From contig NZ_CP009287.1 in NCBI RefSeq assembly GCF_000758705.1, positions 3,720,001 to 3,784,000 of the forward strand: DNA of 64,000 bases. The letters run 5' to 3'. Positions 1 to 8,335 of the stretch are shown here, in pieces; the first letter of the stretch is position 1, and every line of letters starts with the position of its first letter. The notes beneath the pieces were generated by a model, which searched no databases, was not told where the DNA came from, and saw nothing but the letters and a program-made list of their open reading frames with translations. Position numbers and translations under genes: made by a program. This DNA comes from Paenibacillus graminis (GTDB taxonomy: Bacteria; Bacillota; Bacilli; Paenibacillales; Paenibacillaceae).

Positions 1-429
1 GTCGGAGCTGTACAGCACGATGTTCGAGATGGATGTTTCCTCCTTAAGCAGCTGGCGTAAATGATAATCGATGCTGTTGCGTTCCGTCCGGTAGCTGTTT
101 GCATATTGATTCAGACGCCACTTGAGGAAATCCTCATATTCATGAGTCAAAAAATACTTCAGATCATCTCCAATCATCGCATCCGTGTAAATCTGCTGCA
201 CCGCTCCATACATCCGTTCGTTTTGCTGATTCAGACTAATGCTGATGATGTCCAGTTCCTGAAGACTCGCATCCATCTGCTCCCGTACGAGCCGCTGCTC
301 ATAATAGCGGTAAGCCAGAATAGAGACACTAATAAACAAGAGAACCATGACCATGGAGTAGAACAGGAGAATCTTGTTAAACATTTTTTTCTTCAGATGA
401 TTTTGATAAAAGGTCCGCAACTTGGACAT
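1..429 (-). CDS. sensor histidine kinase, N-terminal part (runs off window)
   Basis: Only the first 143 codons lie in the window and the frame is open to its left edge. The start ATG at 427-429 follows an AAGGAGG site about 13 bases upstream. The protein begins with a basic stretch (SKLRTFYQNHLKKKMFNKI), then one membrane helix at about residues 20-40 (LLFYSMVMVLLFISVSILAY), then an extracellular helical region rich in Gln and Glu. This is the usual beginning of YesM-type two-component kinases of Paenibacillus, whose extracellular dCache-like sensor is followed by HAMP and HisKA/HATPase domains and which normally pair with an AraC-type response regulator. Those later domains are outside the window, so the kinase call rests on N-terminal style only. 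Confidence 0.7.
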   Translation of the reverse strand, partial: MSKLRTFYQNHLKKKMFNKILLFYSMVMVLLFISVSILAYRYYEQRLVREQMDASLQELDIISISLNQQNERMYGAVQQIYTDAMIGDDLKYFLTHEYEDFLKWRLNQYANSYRTERNSIDYHLRQLLKEETSISNIVLYSSD

Positions 430-583
430 TCGCGCCTGACCGCCTCCTTCGGAACCAATTTTCAACTCAGTGTATCACCGTTCGTTAAATTTGCACAATA
501 AAAAATAGGCAACATCCATGCCGCCTTATGCAGGTACTGCTATCGGTTCCGAGAAATATAAACGGAGGATGAATAACTATAAA

Positions 584-630
584 ATGCAACGACATCACGT
601 GCAAGGATACCTGCACATCAGTCGTTGCAT
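584..630 (-). terminator. stem-loop terminator between two minus-strand genes
   Basis: ATGCAACGAC at 584-593 is a perfect inverted partner of GTCGTTGCAT at 621-630, and GTGCA (599-603) pairs with TGCAC (612-616) inside it. On the minus strand the stem is followed by TTTATAG, a modest U-rich tail. It sits just after the stop codon of the metallophosphoesterase gene, as expected for its terminator. The 11-base direct repeat GGAGGATGAAT flanks the stem at 564-574 and 631-641. Confidence 0.6.
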
Positions 631-645
631 GGAGGATGAATCTAA

Positions 646-3309
646 TTAATCTGCTGTTGCACTTGCCGTGACTGGACTGGAATTGTCCCTTCTTCCGACA
701 GACTTGATCACCAGGTTATATTGTATCTCTGGATTTAAATGCTCGATAATGGTGCTGTATTGCGCCGTTCCCGGCTTTACCGGCACATAAAGGCTCCAAT
801 GCTTGCTGATTTTATCATCCTTTTCATAAATACGGAATCCCCTCACCTGTTCCTTGCTGGTGAAAGGCGTTTTCCAGGTTAAAGTAGCCTTGGTCCCTTG
901 AAGCTTCACCTTGAACTCCTCCACGGGAGCGGGTTTGGTATCCGTGCGTTTGATGCCGTAATGATCGTATACCTTTAGCCCGTTTTTTTCATATCCGGTC
1001 TTTCCTTCATCTTCCACAGCAGCCGTATAGGCATCAAATTGCAGAATTTGATCTGAAACCGACACATCCGTAAACATTTTTTTCTCCGGTTGCTTATTTA
1101 CTGCCGCAAAAAAGTCGTCATAGGGTTCGTTTTTGTAATAAAACTTGTTACCAAAAGCATTGGACATCAGATACACCGTTCCTTGAGGATTAACAACGTT
1201 CCCCGCCTCGTCTTTCTCCAGTTTTTTCGGATCTATAACTTTATCCCCATACATCTGGAAAGAACGCATATACATATGGTCGTGGGCCTCAAACACCATA
1301 TCGATGCCAAGCTCGTCAAAGACTGGAATCAGATTCTTTCTGTAAAATTTAACGCGATCCCCTTCCCATTGTGCGGAATTATCGCCGGATGCGTAAGGCG
1401 CCTTGTGAAATGCAACGAATTTCCACTTTTTATCAGACTTAGCGACTGTATTCCGCATCCAATTGATCTGGTTCCAGAACTGCTCATGCTTCTCATCCTC
1501 CCAGTTGACAGATCCATCTTCATTCAGCTTGCCGTCAAACTGGGAGTTGTACACCATGTAAAGGGCGTCTCCGTATTCAAAAGAATACACCGAGCCGTCA
1601 TGTGTTGCTTCCACCACTTTCCGGGGCAGATTGAAGTGGTTGTAGAAGTTGTTATTCACCGTGGTTTCATCCCCGTCCCAATCGGACACCTCATGTCCGC
1701 CCAGCACGGGAACGAAGGGCACTTTCATCAGAGACTGCTGTGCGAGCCCGAGCATCCACTGCCACTGCTCCTCCAGGTCACCGTTGTCGACCAAATCGCC
1801 GGCATTAATCAAAAATTTGGGATTGCCGATATGTTCATTTGCTTTTCTGAAGGTATCTGCCCAGGGTTCAAAACCCGGCTTGCTTGAAGCCTGCGAATCG
1901 GAGCCGACAATAAAATGATAGGGCTGAGAGGTCGCCGTATCAGTCTCGAATGATCCGGTGGAGCTCCAGACCGAACCGTCACCCACTCTGAATACATATG
2001 GGGTGCCCGGCTTCAACCCAACTGCTGTTGCTTTATGGCTGTAAAAATTTTTCTTCTTACCGGCTGTTCTGTCGCTCTTGGTCATATAGGTCGAGATTTT
2101 CTCTGAGGTTCCTGTGAATTCGAGAACCCCCACGTCCGGAAACCCGTTTCCGGTTCCCCCTGCTGCTTCAGCAGTCTGGACTTTCGTCTCCGCAGAGGTA
2201 TCCGTGTACCATGCGAACGACATGCTCGTTTTCGTATCGCCGTTAAAAGTCATATTGATAAGAGTTGGCTGAGACGCAGATGGCTGGGTCGTAAAGCTCC
2301 ATTCGACATTACGGATCAAGGGAGAGCCATCTATGCCTTGGACCGTGGTTTTGGGGATGAAAACTCTGTACCTTTTCCCTTGACCCAAACCGCCATGCCC
2401 GATGCGCAGGGTCGATTGGTTTATGACTTCAGCTATAAGGTTGGAGACAGGCTGATTCTGATCATCTTGAATCGTGATAGCCTGTGGATTCATCAGTTTT
2501 ATCGATTTGTTGAATTTAACTTCGATTGGAGCTGCCACGGATACTTTTTCAGCTCCATCTCCAGGAGAACGGGACTTATCCATTGTCGGCTGTATGGGCG
2601 TTTCTCCAGGAATTAGATCGCCCGTCACACGAATATTCCGGATTTTACTGGACCCGCCATCACCAATGCCTTTCGGATTATCCTTGGGGTTCGTGGCCAG
2701 ATTGGAATTGACCAGCCAGCGGATATACAGCAGTTCCTTGTCGTCTGCATTCGGCATGGGCAGCTTGCTCAGCTTGCAGGACTGCCCCGGACAACTGTAG
2801 CTCGAAACCGTCTTCATCTGAACGGTACCTCCAGGCACGTCGGTCCAGACTGTCCGGTCCGAACTTACCTGTACTTTGAAATCGTTAGGACCGGAACCGG
2901 AAGAGCTTTGTTCAGAGGATAATCTGATATTCTTGTAGGCGGATGTAGAAAGGGTTGCCAGCCAATACTTCTTGCCTTCGCCTTTGTCCCAGCCCTGATA
3001 GCTGATGTCTTTGGCTTTGCTGTCAAAATTCTCGAAATAACCTCCGACCTGTTCCAGGCTTGAGGAAGAGGCATACTCTCCTCCGGTGGCTGGATGGCTT
3101 CCCGCTTCTCCCTTGTTGGTGAAAATCCATTCGGCGATTACGGCCTCAGCTGCAGCAGTTTCCTTCTGTACAAGTGAGGCTTGCTTGGGCTTACCCGTCA
3201 CGGGTCCGGCCAGTGAATCTGCCGGGAATGACCAGGGGATCAACAGGAGTGCCAAGAACATAAAGAATAGTTGTTTCGGATTACTTCCTCTCTTTTTCTG
3301 GATTTGCAT
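646..3309 (-). CDS. secreted multidomain metallophosphoesterase (purple-acid-phosphatase-like)
   Basis: Predicted exported phosphoesterase of 887 residues. I place the start at 3309, where MQIQKKRG leads straight into a signal peptide (LFFMFLALLLIPWSF), behind AAAGGGG. Upstream in-frame ATGs would bury that signal. Order of domains: an N-terminal carbohydrate-binding-like region (about 60-215), an SbsA-type Ig-like domain (about 240-340, ending VEWSFTTQ), a fibronectin-like domain typical of purple acid phosphatase N-termini, a calcineurin-like catalytic domain and a C-terminal fibronectin III domain. Metal-site motifs seen are GSDSQ, INAGDLVDNG, LGGHE and FEAHDH. The GNHD/GNHE block reads GGHE, so the usual Asn ligand is absent; activity may be altered. 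It is transcribed away from the AraC regulator at 3539, a possible regulator. Natural substrate unknown. Confidence 0.8.
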   Translation of the reverse strand: MQIQKKRGSNPKQLFFMFLALLLIPWSFPADSLAGPVTGKPKQASLVQKETAAAEAVIAEWIFTNKGEAGSHPATGGEYASSSSLEQVGGYFENFDSKAKDISYQGWDKGEGKKYWLATLSTSAYKNIRLSSEQSSSGSGPNDFKVQVSSDRTVWTDVPGGTVQMKTVSSYSCPGQSCKLSKLPMPNADDKELLYIRWLVNSNLATNPKDNPKGIGDGGSSKIRNIRVTGDLIPGETPIQPTMDKSRSPGDGAEKVSVAAPIEVKFNKSIKLMNPQAITIQDDQNQPVSNLIAEVINQSTLRIGHGGLGQGKRYRVFIPKTTVQGIDGSPLIRNVEWSFTTQPSASQPTLINMTFNGDTKTSMSFAWYTDTSAETKVQTAEAAGGTGNGFPDVGVLEFTGTSEKISTYMTKSDRTAGKKKNFYSHKATAVGLKPGTPYVFRVGDGSVWSSTGSFETDTATSQPYHFIVGSDSQASSKPGFEPWADTFRKANEHIGNPKFLINAGDLVDNGDLEEQWQWMLGLAQQSLMKVPFVPVLGGHEVSDWDGDETTVNNNFYNHFNLPRKVVEATHDGSVYSFEYGDALYMVYNSQFDGKLNEDGSVNWEDEKHEQFWNQINWMRNTVAKSDKKWKFVAFHKAPYASGDNSAQWEGDRVKFYRKNLIPVFDELGIDMVFEAHDHMYMRSFQMYGDKVIDPKKLEKDEAGNVVNPQGTVYLMSNAFGNKFYYKNEPYDDFFAAVNKQPEKKMFTDVSVSDQILQFDAYTAAVEDEGKTGYEKNGLKVYDHYGIKRTDTKPAPVEEFKVKLQGTKATLTWKTPFTSKEQVRGFRIYEKDDKISKHWSLYVPVKPGTAQYSTIIEHLNPEIQYNLVIKSVGRRDNSSPVTASATAD

Positions 3310-3538
3310 GGTTTTGCAGCCCCTTTCCCGTTCAAGTGAACGGATTAGCTTGAGATTCATTAAGAATCCCGCTTTCTTGAATATATCCCACACCCGCCTC
3401 TGGATTCTCAGAGAATCTTATTAAAAAACCGCCATTTTCAACATATATTACCACTAACATTTTATTTAACAATTTATACTGCTTCAGCTACAATGAGGAT
3501 ATTCATTCAAATACCGGAGTGCCGGAGAGGTGATTGAG

Positions 3539-4402
3539 ATGAACTTTTTTCATTCTGATCCTTTTTATATCAGCCGAGAGAGCAAATCCCGATCCAGCAT
3601 TCCTTCGTTCCACTATCATGATGCTTATGAAATTCTATATATTGTCTCTGGGGAACTTCACTATTGTATCGGAAGCCAGCCGTTTCAGCTTGTTGGCGGC
3701 TCCATGCTGCTTATCCGAAAAAATGACGAACACCGGCTGATTAATCCCAATGGTGCAGAATTTGAGCGGGTAACACTGCTTTTTAAAGAAGAGTTTTTGG
3801 GCGGGCTGTTGACCGGGGATTTATCATTTCATCCGTTGTCCGCTTTCCAATCCGGTTCTGGTTCCCTCCGGTTAAAGGGGCAGGAACAAGGTTATGTCGA
3901 AGGAATTTTTGCGAAGATGGCCGCCGAGTCCGCGAACGGATTCCCGGAGTCCGCTTTCTATCTCAAAATCCTGTTGTCCGAGCTTTTAATTTACATACAC
4001 CGCTTATTGAACAGCGGCCGTCCATACATGAATTGCACTGCCAACCAGGTTTATCAGCGCATCTCCCATATCACCCATTTCATCAATCATCACTATGACC
4101 GGCGCTTGACTTTGGAGGATCTCGCGGTCCGTTTCCATGTCAGTCCCTCCCACCTTAGCCGGACCTTCAAAGAATCAACAGGGTTTACCCTCATCGAATA
4201 TGTGAACCATGTCCGGATCAAACAAGCCTGCCATTTATTGAAAGCATCCAACTTGCAAGTTTCGGCTATTGCCGAGTGTGTCGGCTTCGAGAATTCAACT
4301 CATTTTGGCCGGACATTTAAAAGCATCACAGGTTTCTCTCCCTTGAAATTCCGCAAAAGTCCACAGGCGGGATACATGGCCGTAAAACAACAAAAAGCCT
4401 GA
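3539..4402 (+). CDS. AraC family transcriptional regulator with cupin sensor
   Basis: A 287-residue one-component regulator. The ATG at 3539 is preferred over an in-frame GTG nine bases earlier because GGAGAGGTGAT is correctly spaced for it. The N-terminal half (about 10-140) has the cupin pattern of AraC sensors, including FHYHDAYEILYIVSGE. The C-terminal 100 residues carry two helix-turn-helix motifs: DLAVRFHVSPSHLSRTFKES and VSAIAECVGFENSTHFGRTF, followed by FSPLKFR, the canonical AraC ending. Such proteins bind sugars or related effectors and activate neighbouring carbohydrate or phosphate genes. It is divergent from the secreted metallophosphoesterase across 229 bases, so control of that gene is a reasonable inference, not shown. 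Confidence 0.88.
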   Translation: MNFFHSDPFYISRESKSRSSIPSFHYHDAYEILYIVSGELHYCIGSQPFQLVGGSMLLIRKNDEHRLINPNGAEFERVTLLFKEEFLGGLLTGDLSFHPLSAFQSGSGSLRLKGQEQGYVEGIFAKMAAESANGFPESAFYLKILLSELLIYIHRLLNSGRPYMNCTANQVYQRISHITHFINHHYDRRLTLEDLAVRFHVSPSHLSRTFKESTGFTLIEYVNHVRIKQACHLLKASNLQVSAIAECVGFENSTHFGRTFKSITGFSPLKFRKSPQAGYMAVKQQKA

Positions 4403-4507
4403 TCCTCTAAAGGAGTTCGGCTCTATAAAACGTTTGTTTATGATTTAGTGCCCTCTGCTGGAGCTATGTAGTCTGGCAAATGTTCCTGGATCACCTGCGG
4501 CCCGAAT

Positions 4508-4533
4508 AGGCTGCCTTATGGAACCGGCAGCCT
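4508..4533 (-). terminator. stem-loop after the 42-codon gene
   Basis: AGGCTGCC (4508-4515) pairs perfectly with GGCAGCCT (4526-4533). It lies 17 bases past the stop codon of the small gene on the minus strand. No strong U-tract follows, so termination efficiency is uncertain. Confidence 0.4.
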
Positions 4534-4549
4534 ACCGCCTTGTGATAGG

Positions 4550-4678
4550 TTACGACGTAGTATGTTCCGCATCATACTCGCTGGAAAGCTCTTTCAGCGG
4601 CTTGATTTTACCATGGGGGCGCTGGTTCTGCTTTTGGGATTTCCACACAGCTTCACTTCTTTGCTTCTGCTGGCTCAT
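4550..4678 (-). CDS. small hydrophilic 42-residue protein, probably sporulation-expressed
   Basis: A short reading frame, ATG at 4678 to TAA at 4550. It begins MSQQKQRSEAVWKSQKQNQ and ends SSEYDAEHTTS; it is rich in Gln, Lys and Ser, with no hydrophobic segment. Evidence that it is real: a GGAGG at 4688-4692 with nine bases to the ATG, a forespore-like promoter upstream (4724-4753) and a stem-loop after the stop. Size and composition resemble minor small acid-soluble spore proteins, but I do not recognise a named family. The fit to a forespore promoter makes a spore-core role a plausible inference. The opposite strand is also open here but codes for an unconvincing Cys/Trp-rich sequence without a ribosome site. 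Confidence 0.6.
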   Translation of the reverse strand: MSQQKQRSEAVWKSQKQNQRPHGKIKPLKELSSEYDAEHTTS

Positions 4679-4723
4679 CTCGGGTAGCCTCCTCTGGATG
4701 TGCATCATGTATACTACAGTAAA

Positions 4724-4753
4724 TAGGATGCTGAATATGGCGATTATTCATAC
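4724..4753 (-). promoter_or_regulatory. sigma-G/sigma-F-like promoter
   Basis: On the minus strand GTATG (4749-4753) is followed after exactly 18 bases by CATCCTA (4724-4730). This fits the SigG pattern of a GHATR -35 and a CATnnTA -10 with 17-18 bases between. The predicted start of transcription lies about 30 bases before the ribosome site of the 42-codon gene. Confidence 0.45.
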
Positions 4754-4808
4754 GTGTAAGTTTGTTTTGATACCCATACTCCGCGGACTTCATCTTTCAC
4801 TGCACAAT

Positions 4809-4856
4809 AAGGGGCTGTCCCCAACAGCCATTTTTTGGCTTTTGAGACAGCCCCTT
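4809..4856 (-). terminator. strong stem-loop downstream of amino acid ABC operon
   Basis: AAGGGGCTGTC (4809-4819) pairs with GACAGCCCCTT (4846-4856), with an inner AGCCA/TGGCT pair. It lies 20 bases beyond the stop codon of the ABC ATPase gene on the minus strand. The tail is only weakly U-rich. Confidence 0.55.
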
Positions 4857-4875
4857 TCCGAAATCACTTCTTTTG

Positions 4876-5619
4876 TTAATCTTGATTCAAAAACATCCGG
4901 GTCCGCTCCAGCCTCGGGCTGCCAAAAATCTGCTCAGGGGTTCCCGATTCGGCAATTTCCCCGTCAGCCATGAATAATATACGGTCGGCCACATCGCGGG
5001 CAAAATTCATCTCATGTGTGACGATAATCATCGTCATGTTCTCCTCCGCAAGCTGGCGGATGACACGCAGCACCTCGCCGGTCAGCTCGGGATCAAGCGC
5101 CGACGTCGGCTCGTCAAACAGCAGGATGTCCGGGTTCAACATCAGCGCTCTGGCGATGGCTACCCGCTGCTTCTGCCCGCCCGACAGCATGGACGGGTAT
5201 ACGTCCGCCTTATCGGCAAGACCCACCTTGGAGAGCAGTTCCCGGCTTTTGGCGGAAATCTCCTGAGGGCTCCCCTTCTTCAGTGTTCTGGGGGCAAGCT
5301 CCAGATTTCCCCGTACGCTGAGGTGGGGGAACAGATTAAAGTGCTGAAATACCATGCCCATGGACGCGGTAATCTCCTTAATATCCGCACTGCCGGCATA
5401 TTTACCGTTCTCTACCAGCGGCTTGCCGTGAATACGAATGCTTCCGCCGGTCACTTCCTCCAGATGAACAAGACTGCGCAGCATCGTGCTCTTTCCTGAA
5501 CCGGAAGGCCCAATCACCGCCACGACTTCCCCGGGGTTTACATCAAAGGTAATCTTTTTCAGCACATCGAGGCTGCCAAAAGATTTCTGCAATTGCCTAA
5601 CTTCAATCATACTACTCAT
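4876..5619 (-). CDS. polar amino acid ABC transporter, ATP-binding protein
   Basis: Cytoplasmic ATPase of 247 residues that powers uptake of a polar amino acid (GlnQ/TcyN type). Visible motifs are Walker [11 protein letters not shown]-loop [13 protein letters not shown], signature [15 protein letters not shown], Walker [15 protein letters not shown] and the switch histidine in [14 protein letters not shown]. The phrase FQHFNLFPH and the length are typical of the polar amino acid subfamily. It is the last gene of a three-gene operon; only 15 bases separate it from the permease. An alternative start is Met4, nine bases further in. The exact substrate (Gln, Glu, His, cystine or another) cannot be told from sequence alone. 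Confidence 0.93.
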   Translation of the reverse strand: MSSMIEVRQLQKSFGSLDVLKKITFDVNPGEVVAVIGPSGSGKSTMLRSLVHLEEVTGGSIRIHGKPLVENGKYAGSADIKEITASMGMVFQHFNLFPHLSVRGNLELAPRTLKKGSPQEISAKSRELLSKVGLADKADVYPSMLSGGQKQRVAIARALMLNPDILLFDEPTSALDPELTGEVLRVIRQLAEENMTMIIVTHEMNFARDVADRILFMADGEIAESGTPEQIFGSPRLERTRMFLNQD

Positions 5620-5634
5620 GTTTGGACAGCCCTT

Positions 5635-6294
5635 CTACTCAAATTTGAAACGTTTCTCCAATGCCTTGAAGAACAGCGTTAGTACCAGTGTCATGAGCAA
5701 ATAAATAACACCGGCTACTACAAATGGAGTTACCGTAAAATCACGGTTCACCGCCGTCTTCGCGTAATTCAGCAGCTCCGGTACGGCTACAGCGTAGAGC
5801 AAAGCGGTGTCCTTGACCAGGGTGATGGACTCATTGGCTACCGCAGGCAGAGCAACCCGGAACATTTGGGCGAGAATCACCTTGCGCAGGGTTTGCCATT
5901 TGCTGAGCCCGAGAACCTTGGCGGCCTCATGCTGTCCTTTATCAATCGACAGCAGCCCGCCGCGGAAGATCTCGGCAAAATAAGCACCATAATTAAGGAT
6001 AAAGCCAAGACTGGCCGCAACGAAGCGGTCCAAAACCAGGTACTGGCCAATCACCGGAATCTGGGGGAGGCCGAAGCAGAAGAACAGCAGCTGCAGCAAA
6101 AGCGGAGTTCCGCGCATCACGTAAATATACGTGTGTGCGATCCAAGCCAGCGGCTTGATGGTGCTCTTGGCCATCAGCGTGACCAGCATCCCGAGCGGAA
6201 TAGACAGCACGATAACAATCAGGAACAGCAGGACGGTTGTCCGCGCACCTTCCAGCATCGGCCCGGCAATTTTTATAATATAATCTATATCCAT
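5635..6294 (-). CDS. polar amino acid ABC transporter, permease
   Basis: Membrane permease of 219 residues in the HisM/GlnP family. About five hydrophobic helices are seen, starting with VLLFLIVIVLSIPLGMLVTL. The family signature appears as YVMRGTPLLLQLLF near the N-terminus, and the EAA loop as HEAAKVLGLSKWQTLRKVILAQ, which docks on the ATPase. One permease gene suggests a homodimer. It stands between the binding lipoprotein (28 bases upstream) and the ATPase (15 bases downstream), all on the minus strand. Confidence 0.92.
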   Translation of the reverse strand: MDIDYIIKIAGPMLEGARTTVLLFLIVIVLSIPLGMLVTLMAKSTIKPLAWIAHTYIYVMRGTPLLLQLLFFCFGLPQIPVIGQYLVLDRFVAASLGFILNYGAYFAEIFRGGLLSIDKGQHEAAKVLGLSKWQTLRKVILAQMFRVALPAVANESITLVKDTALLYAVAVPELLNYAKTAVNRDFTVTPFVVAGVIYLLMTLVLTLFFKALEKRFKFE

Positions 6295-6322
6295 TTCTTC
6301 AACCGACTCCTAAAGGAACTAT

Positions 6323-7093
6323 CTAGTTCAATACTTTATTCTCTCCAAACCACTTCGTAGAAATTTCGGCAGCCGTACCCTCACTGCTTAGTTCATCCAG
6401 AGCCTTCTGCAGCTTCTCCAGCAGCGCTTCATTGCCTTTCTTAATGCCGATACCGTATTGCTCAGGAGCCAGCGATTCATCCAGCAGCTTATAAATGCCC
6501 TTCTCCTTGGACATATAATATCTTGCCACCACTTCGTCAATGACCACTCCATCCAGGCGTTTGGACTTCAGGTCCGTCAGGGCAAGCACATTGTCCGGAA
6601 ATTCGGATACGTTGGCAATCTTTGCTTTGAGCGGACTGGCATCCAGGGCATCGGCAGCGGACGACAGACTTTGCAGTCCGACTTCTTTTCCGGCCAGATC
6701 ATCCAGCTTCGCCAGCGCTGAATCCGCCAGCACAACTACAACCTGGCTGTTCTCCAGATAAGGCTTGGTAAATAGTACCTTCTCTTTGCGCTCGTCCGTT
6801 ATGGTGTACCCGTTCCATATCATATCAATGCGTCCGCTGTTCAGCTCTGATTCCTTGGCCGACCAGTCAATCGGCTGGAAGGTAACTTCCTGGCCCATTT
6901 TCTCGGCCGCCGCTTTCGCATAATCAATGTCAAAACCGACGATTTCATTGTTGTCATCTCTAAAGCCCATTGGAGCAAACTTATCATCAATACCGATCAC
7001 CAGTTTGCCGTCATCCCCCTTTGAACTGGAGCAGCCTGCTATCGCCGCAATTGCCATCATTACCAATACAACCAATAACCCTTTTCTCTTCAT
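6323..7093 (-). CDS. amino acid ABC transporter, substrate-binding lipoprotein
   Basis: Binding protein of 256 residues. It begins with a lipoprotein signal (KRKGLLVVLVMMAIAAIAGC), lipidated at Cys21 after the AIAGC lipobox, so it is anchored outside the membrane. The mature part follows the SBP family 3 pattern: VIGIDDKFAPMGFRD, IVGFDIDYAKAAAEKMG, and DMIWNGYTITDERKEKVLF. It binds a polar amino acid and hands it to the permease encoded next. It is the first gene of the operon; a possible promoter upstream has TCGACG and TATTAT 17 bases apart around 7167-7200 on the minus strand. Confidence 0.92.
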   Translation of the reverse strand: MKRKGLLVVLVMMAIAAIAGCSSSKGDDGKLVIGIDDKFAPMGFRDDNNEIVGFDIDYAKAAAEKMGQEVTFQPIDWSAKESELNSGRIDMIWNGYTITDERKEKVLFTKPYLENSQVVVVLADSALAKLDDLAGKEVGLQSLSSAADALDASPLKAKIANVSEFPDNVLALTDLKSKRLDGVVIDEVVARYYMSKEKGIYKLLDESLAPEQYGIGIKKGNEALLEKLQKALDELSSEGTAAEISTKWFGENKVLN

Positions 7094-7229
7094 CTCTCAA
7101 TTCCCCCTAGTAAATAACAACAAACGCATCAATCGCTTTAGTTCGTTAACACGTTATCAGTTTATCATAATAACATATGATGTCAGTGTCGTCGATAGAG
7201 AAGAGAAATACTTCTGTGACAAATAAGTG

Positions 7230-7267
7230 GAAACGGGTACCGTCCTCATAAGGACGGTACCCGTTTC
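7230..7267 (-). terminator. perfect 16-bp stem-loop
   Basis: GAAACGGGTACCGTCC at 7230-7245 is the exact inverse of 7252-7267, with a six-base loop TCATAA. It lies between the LysR gene and the amino acid operon and can end LysR transcription. It also forms the head of the dispersed element at 7266-7325, and closely resembles the stem after hmp at 41241-41284. Confidence 0.6.
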
Positions 7268-7325
7268 AGCGAGAAATAGAAGGATAATTTATAGCGCGAA
7301 GCATATAAGTTCTTATATTTTAATA
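7266..7325 (+). repeat. dispersed repeat tail, copy A
   Basis: The stretch beginning AGCGAGAAATAGAAGGAT and containing TATAGCGCGAAGCATATAAG recurs, reversed, at 24552-24604 and, more diverged, at 23565-23620. Copies A and B have a GC-rich hairpin immediately before the AGCG. No coding capacity is evident. Confidence 0.6.
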
Positions 7326-7343
7326 AAAGCTATCGCTTTATGT

Positions 7344-8222
7344 TCAGGTCAGTGGTTTAAAATAATCTGCAACGACCTCGCGGAACTCCAAGGCAGTCTG
7401 CGAAATGTAGCGGCTCTTGTGCCATAATAATGCAATCTCCCGCACCAATTCGTGATTCTCCACTTGAAGATAATGGATCTGTTCCCGTGAGTTTCTTGCC
7501 GTGCTTGGTATAAAAGCAATGCCGATTTCTGCCTCCACAAGAGCGCTCAGCCTTGCAGGTTCATCTCCCTCATACACATATCTGGGTTCAAAGCCAACCG
7601 ATTTACAAATCCTGTCTGCCAAATCGCGGGTGCCATAGCCTCTCTTCACACCGACAAACCATTCCTCCTTAAGTTCTGCCAAGGATACGCTGCTTCGTTC
7701 AGCCAGCCGGTGCCCTTTTGGAACAGCAACAAGAATGGGGTCAATGTAAACGATTTGACATTCAATGTCCTCCTCCTCTTCGACTGCTGGTGAAGACAAG
7801 CAGACATCAACCTCACCTTGGTGAAGCCGCTTAACCATTTCCTGCGTGGTCAGCATTTGCACATGAAATTGGACAAGGGGCCGCTTTTTGCGGAACGCCC
7901 GAAGGATATTGGGCAACGCGCTTGCAGCGGTCACCGCCAATTCCAGTGTGCCTTGTTCGGGGGAGGATAGATCCCTCAGCTCCTGCTTTCCCTGTTCTAA
8001 TTCAAACAAAGCCCTTTCTGCCCTGCGGAGGAATTTGCTTCCGAACTCATTGAGCCGCAGCTTCCTCCCTACCCGGTCGAATAAAGGGACTCCCAGATCC
8101 TCTTCCAGACGCCCAATTGTTTTACTTAGGGATGATTGTGTAACGTGCAGGCTTCGTGCTGCTTCGGTCACATGCTCCAAACGGGCTACTACGAGAAAAT
8201 ATTGCAGTTGAAGAAGTTCCAA
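7344..8222 (-). CDS. LysR family transcriptional regulator
   Basis: A 292-residue LysR regulator. I choose a TTG start at 8222: it is preceded by GGAGGG at good spacing and gives the family-typical beginning MELLQLQYFLVVAR. The ATG six codons earlier has AAGGA touching it. The N-terminal winged helix-turn-helix reads VTEAARSLHVTQSSLSKTIG followed by LEEDLGVPLFDRVGRKL. The rest is a periplasmic-binding-like effector domain (about 90-290). It is divergent from the MFS efflux gene with 113 bases between, the classic arrangement in which a LysR protein controls the divergent gene. Its inducer is not predictable. Confidence 0.9.
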   Translation of the reverse strand: MELLQLQYFLVVARLEHVTEAARSLHVTQSSLSKTIGRLEEDLGVPLFDRVGRKLRLNEFGSKFLRRAERALFELEQGKQELRDLSSPEQGTLELAVTAASALPNILRAFRKKRPLVQFHVQMLTTQEMVKRLHQGEVDVCLSSPAVEEEEDIECQIVYIDPILVAVPKGHRLAERSSVSLAELKEEWFVGVKRGYGTRDLADRICKSVGFEPRYVYEGDEPARLSALVEAEIGIAFIPSTARNSREQIHYLQVENHELVREIALLWHKSRYISQTALEFREVVADYFKPLT

Positions 8223-8335
8223 TTCACACCCTCCATTCATTCCTTCAAGTCCATGAAATCATAACATAAAAGGCGTTGGAATAAATAATTGAATTCATGT
8301 ACGATGACATCAATACAGCTTAGGGAGGACCAAAA

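Noticed and set aside
1090..1887. Open frame of 265 codons opposite the metallophosphoesterase
   Set aside because: The minus-strand gene has clear domains and a signal peptide; the opposite frame has neither.
4518..4973. Plus-strand open frame of 151 codons with a hydrophobic stretch
   Set aside because: No ribosome site, odd Cys/Trp-rich composition, and it crosses a stem-loop and the end of the ABC ATPase gene; the minus-strand 42-codon gene explains the sequence better.
7227..7427. Short plus-strand frame starting in the hairpin at 7.2 kb
   Set aside because: Starts inside a perfect stem-loop and runs into the LysR gene; no ribosome site.
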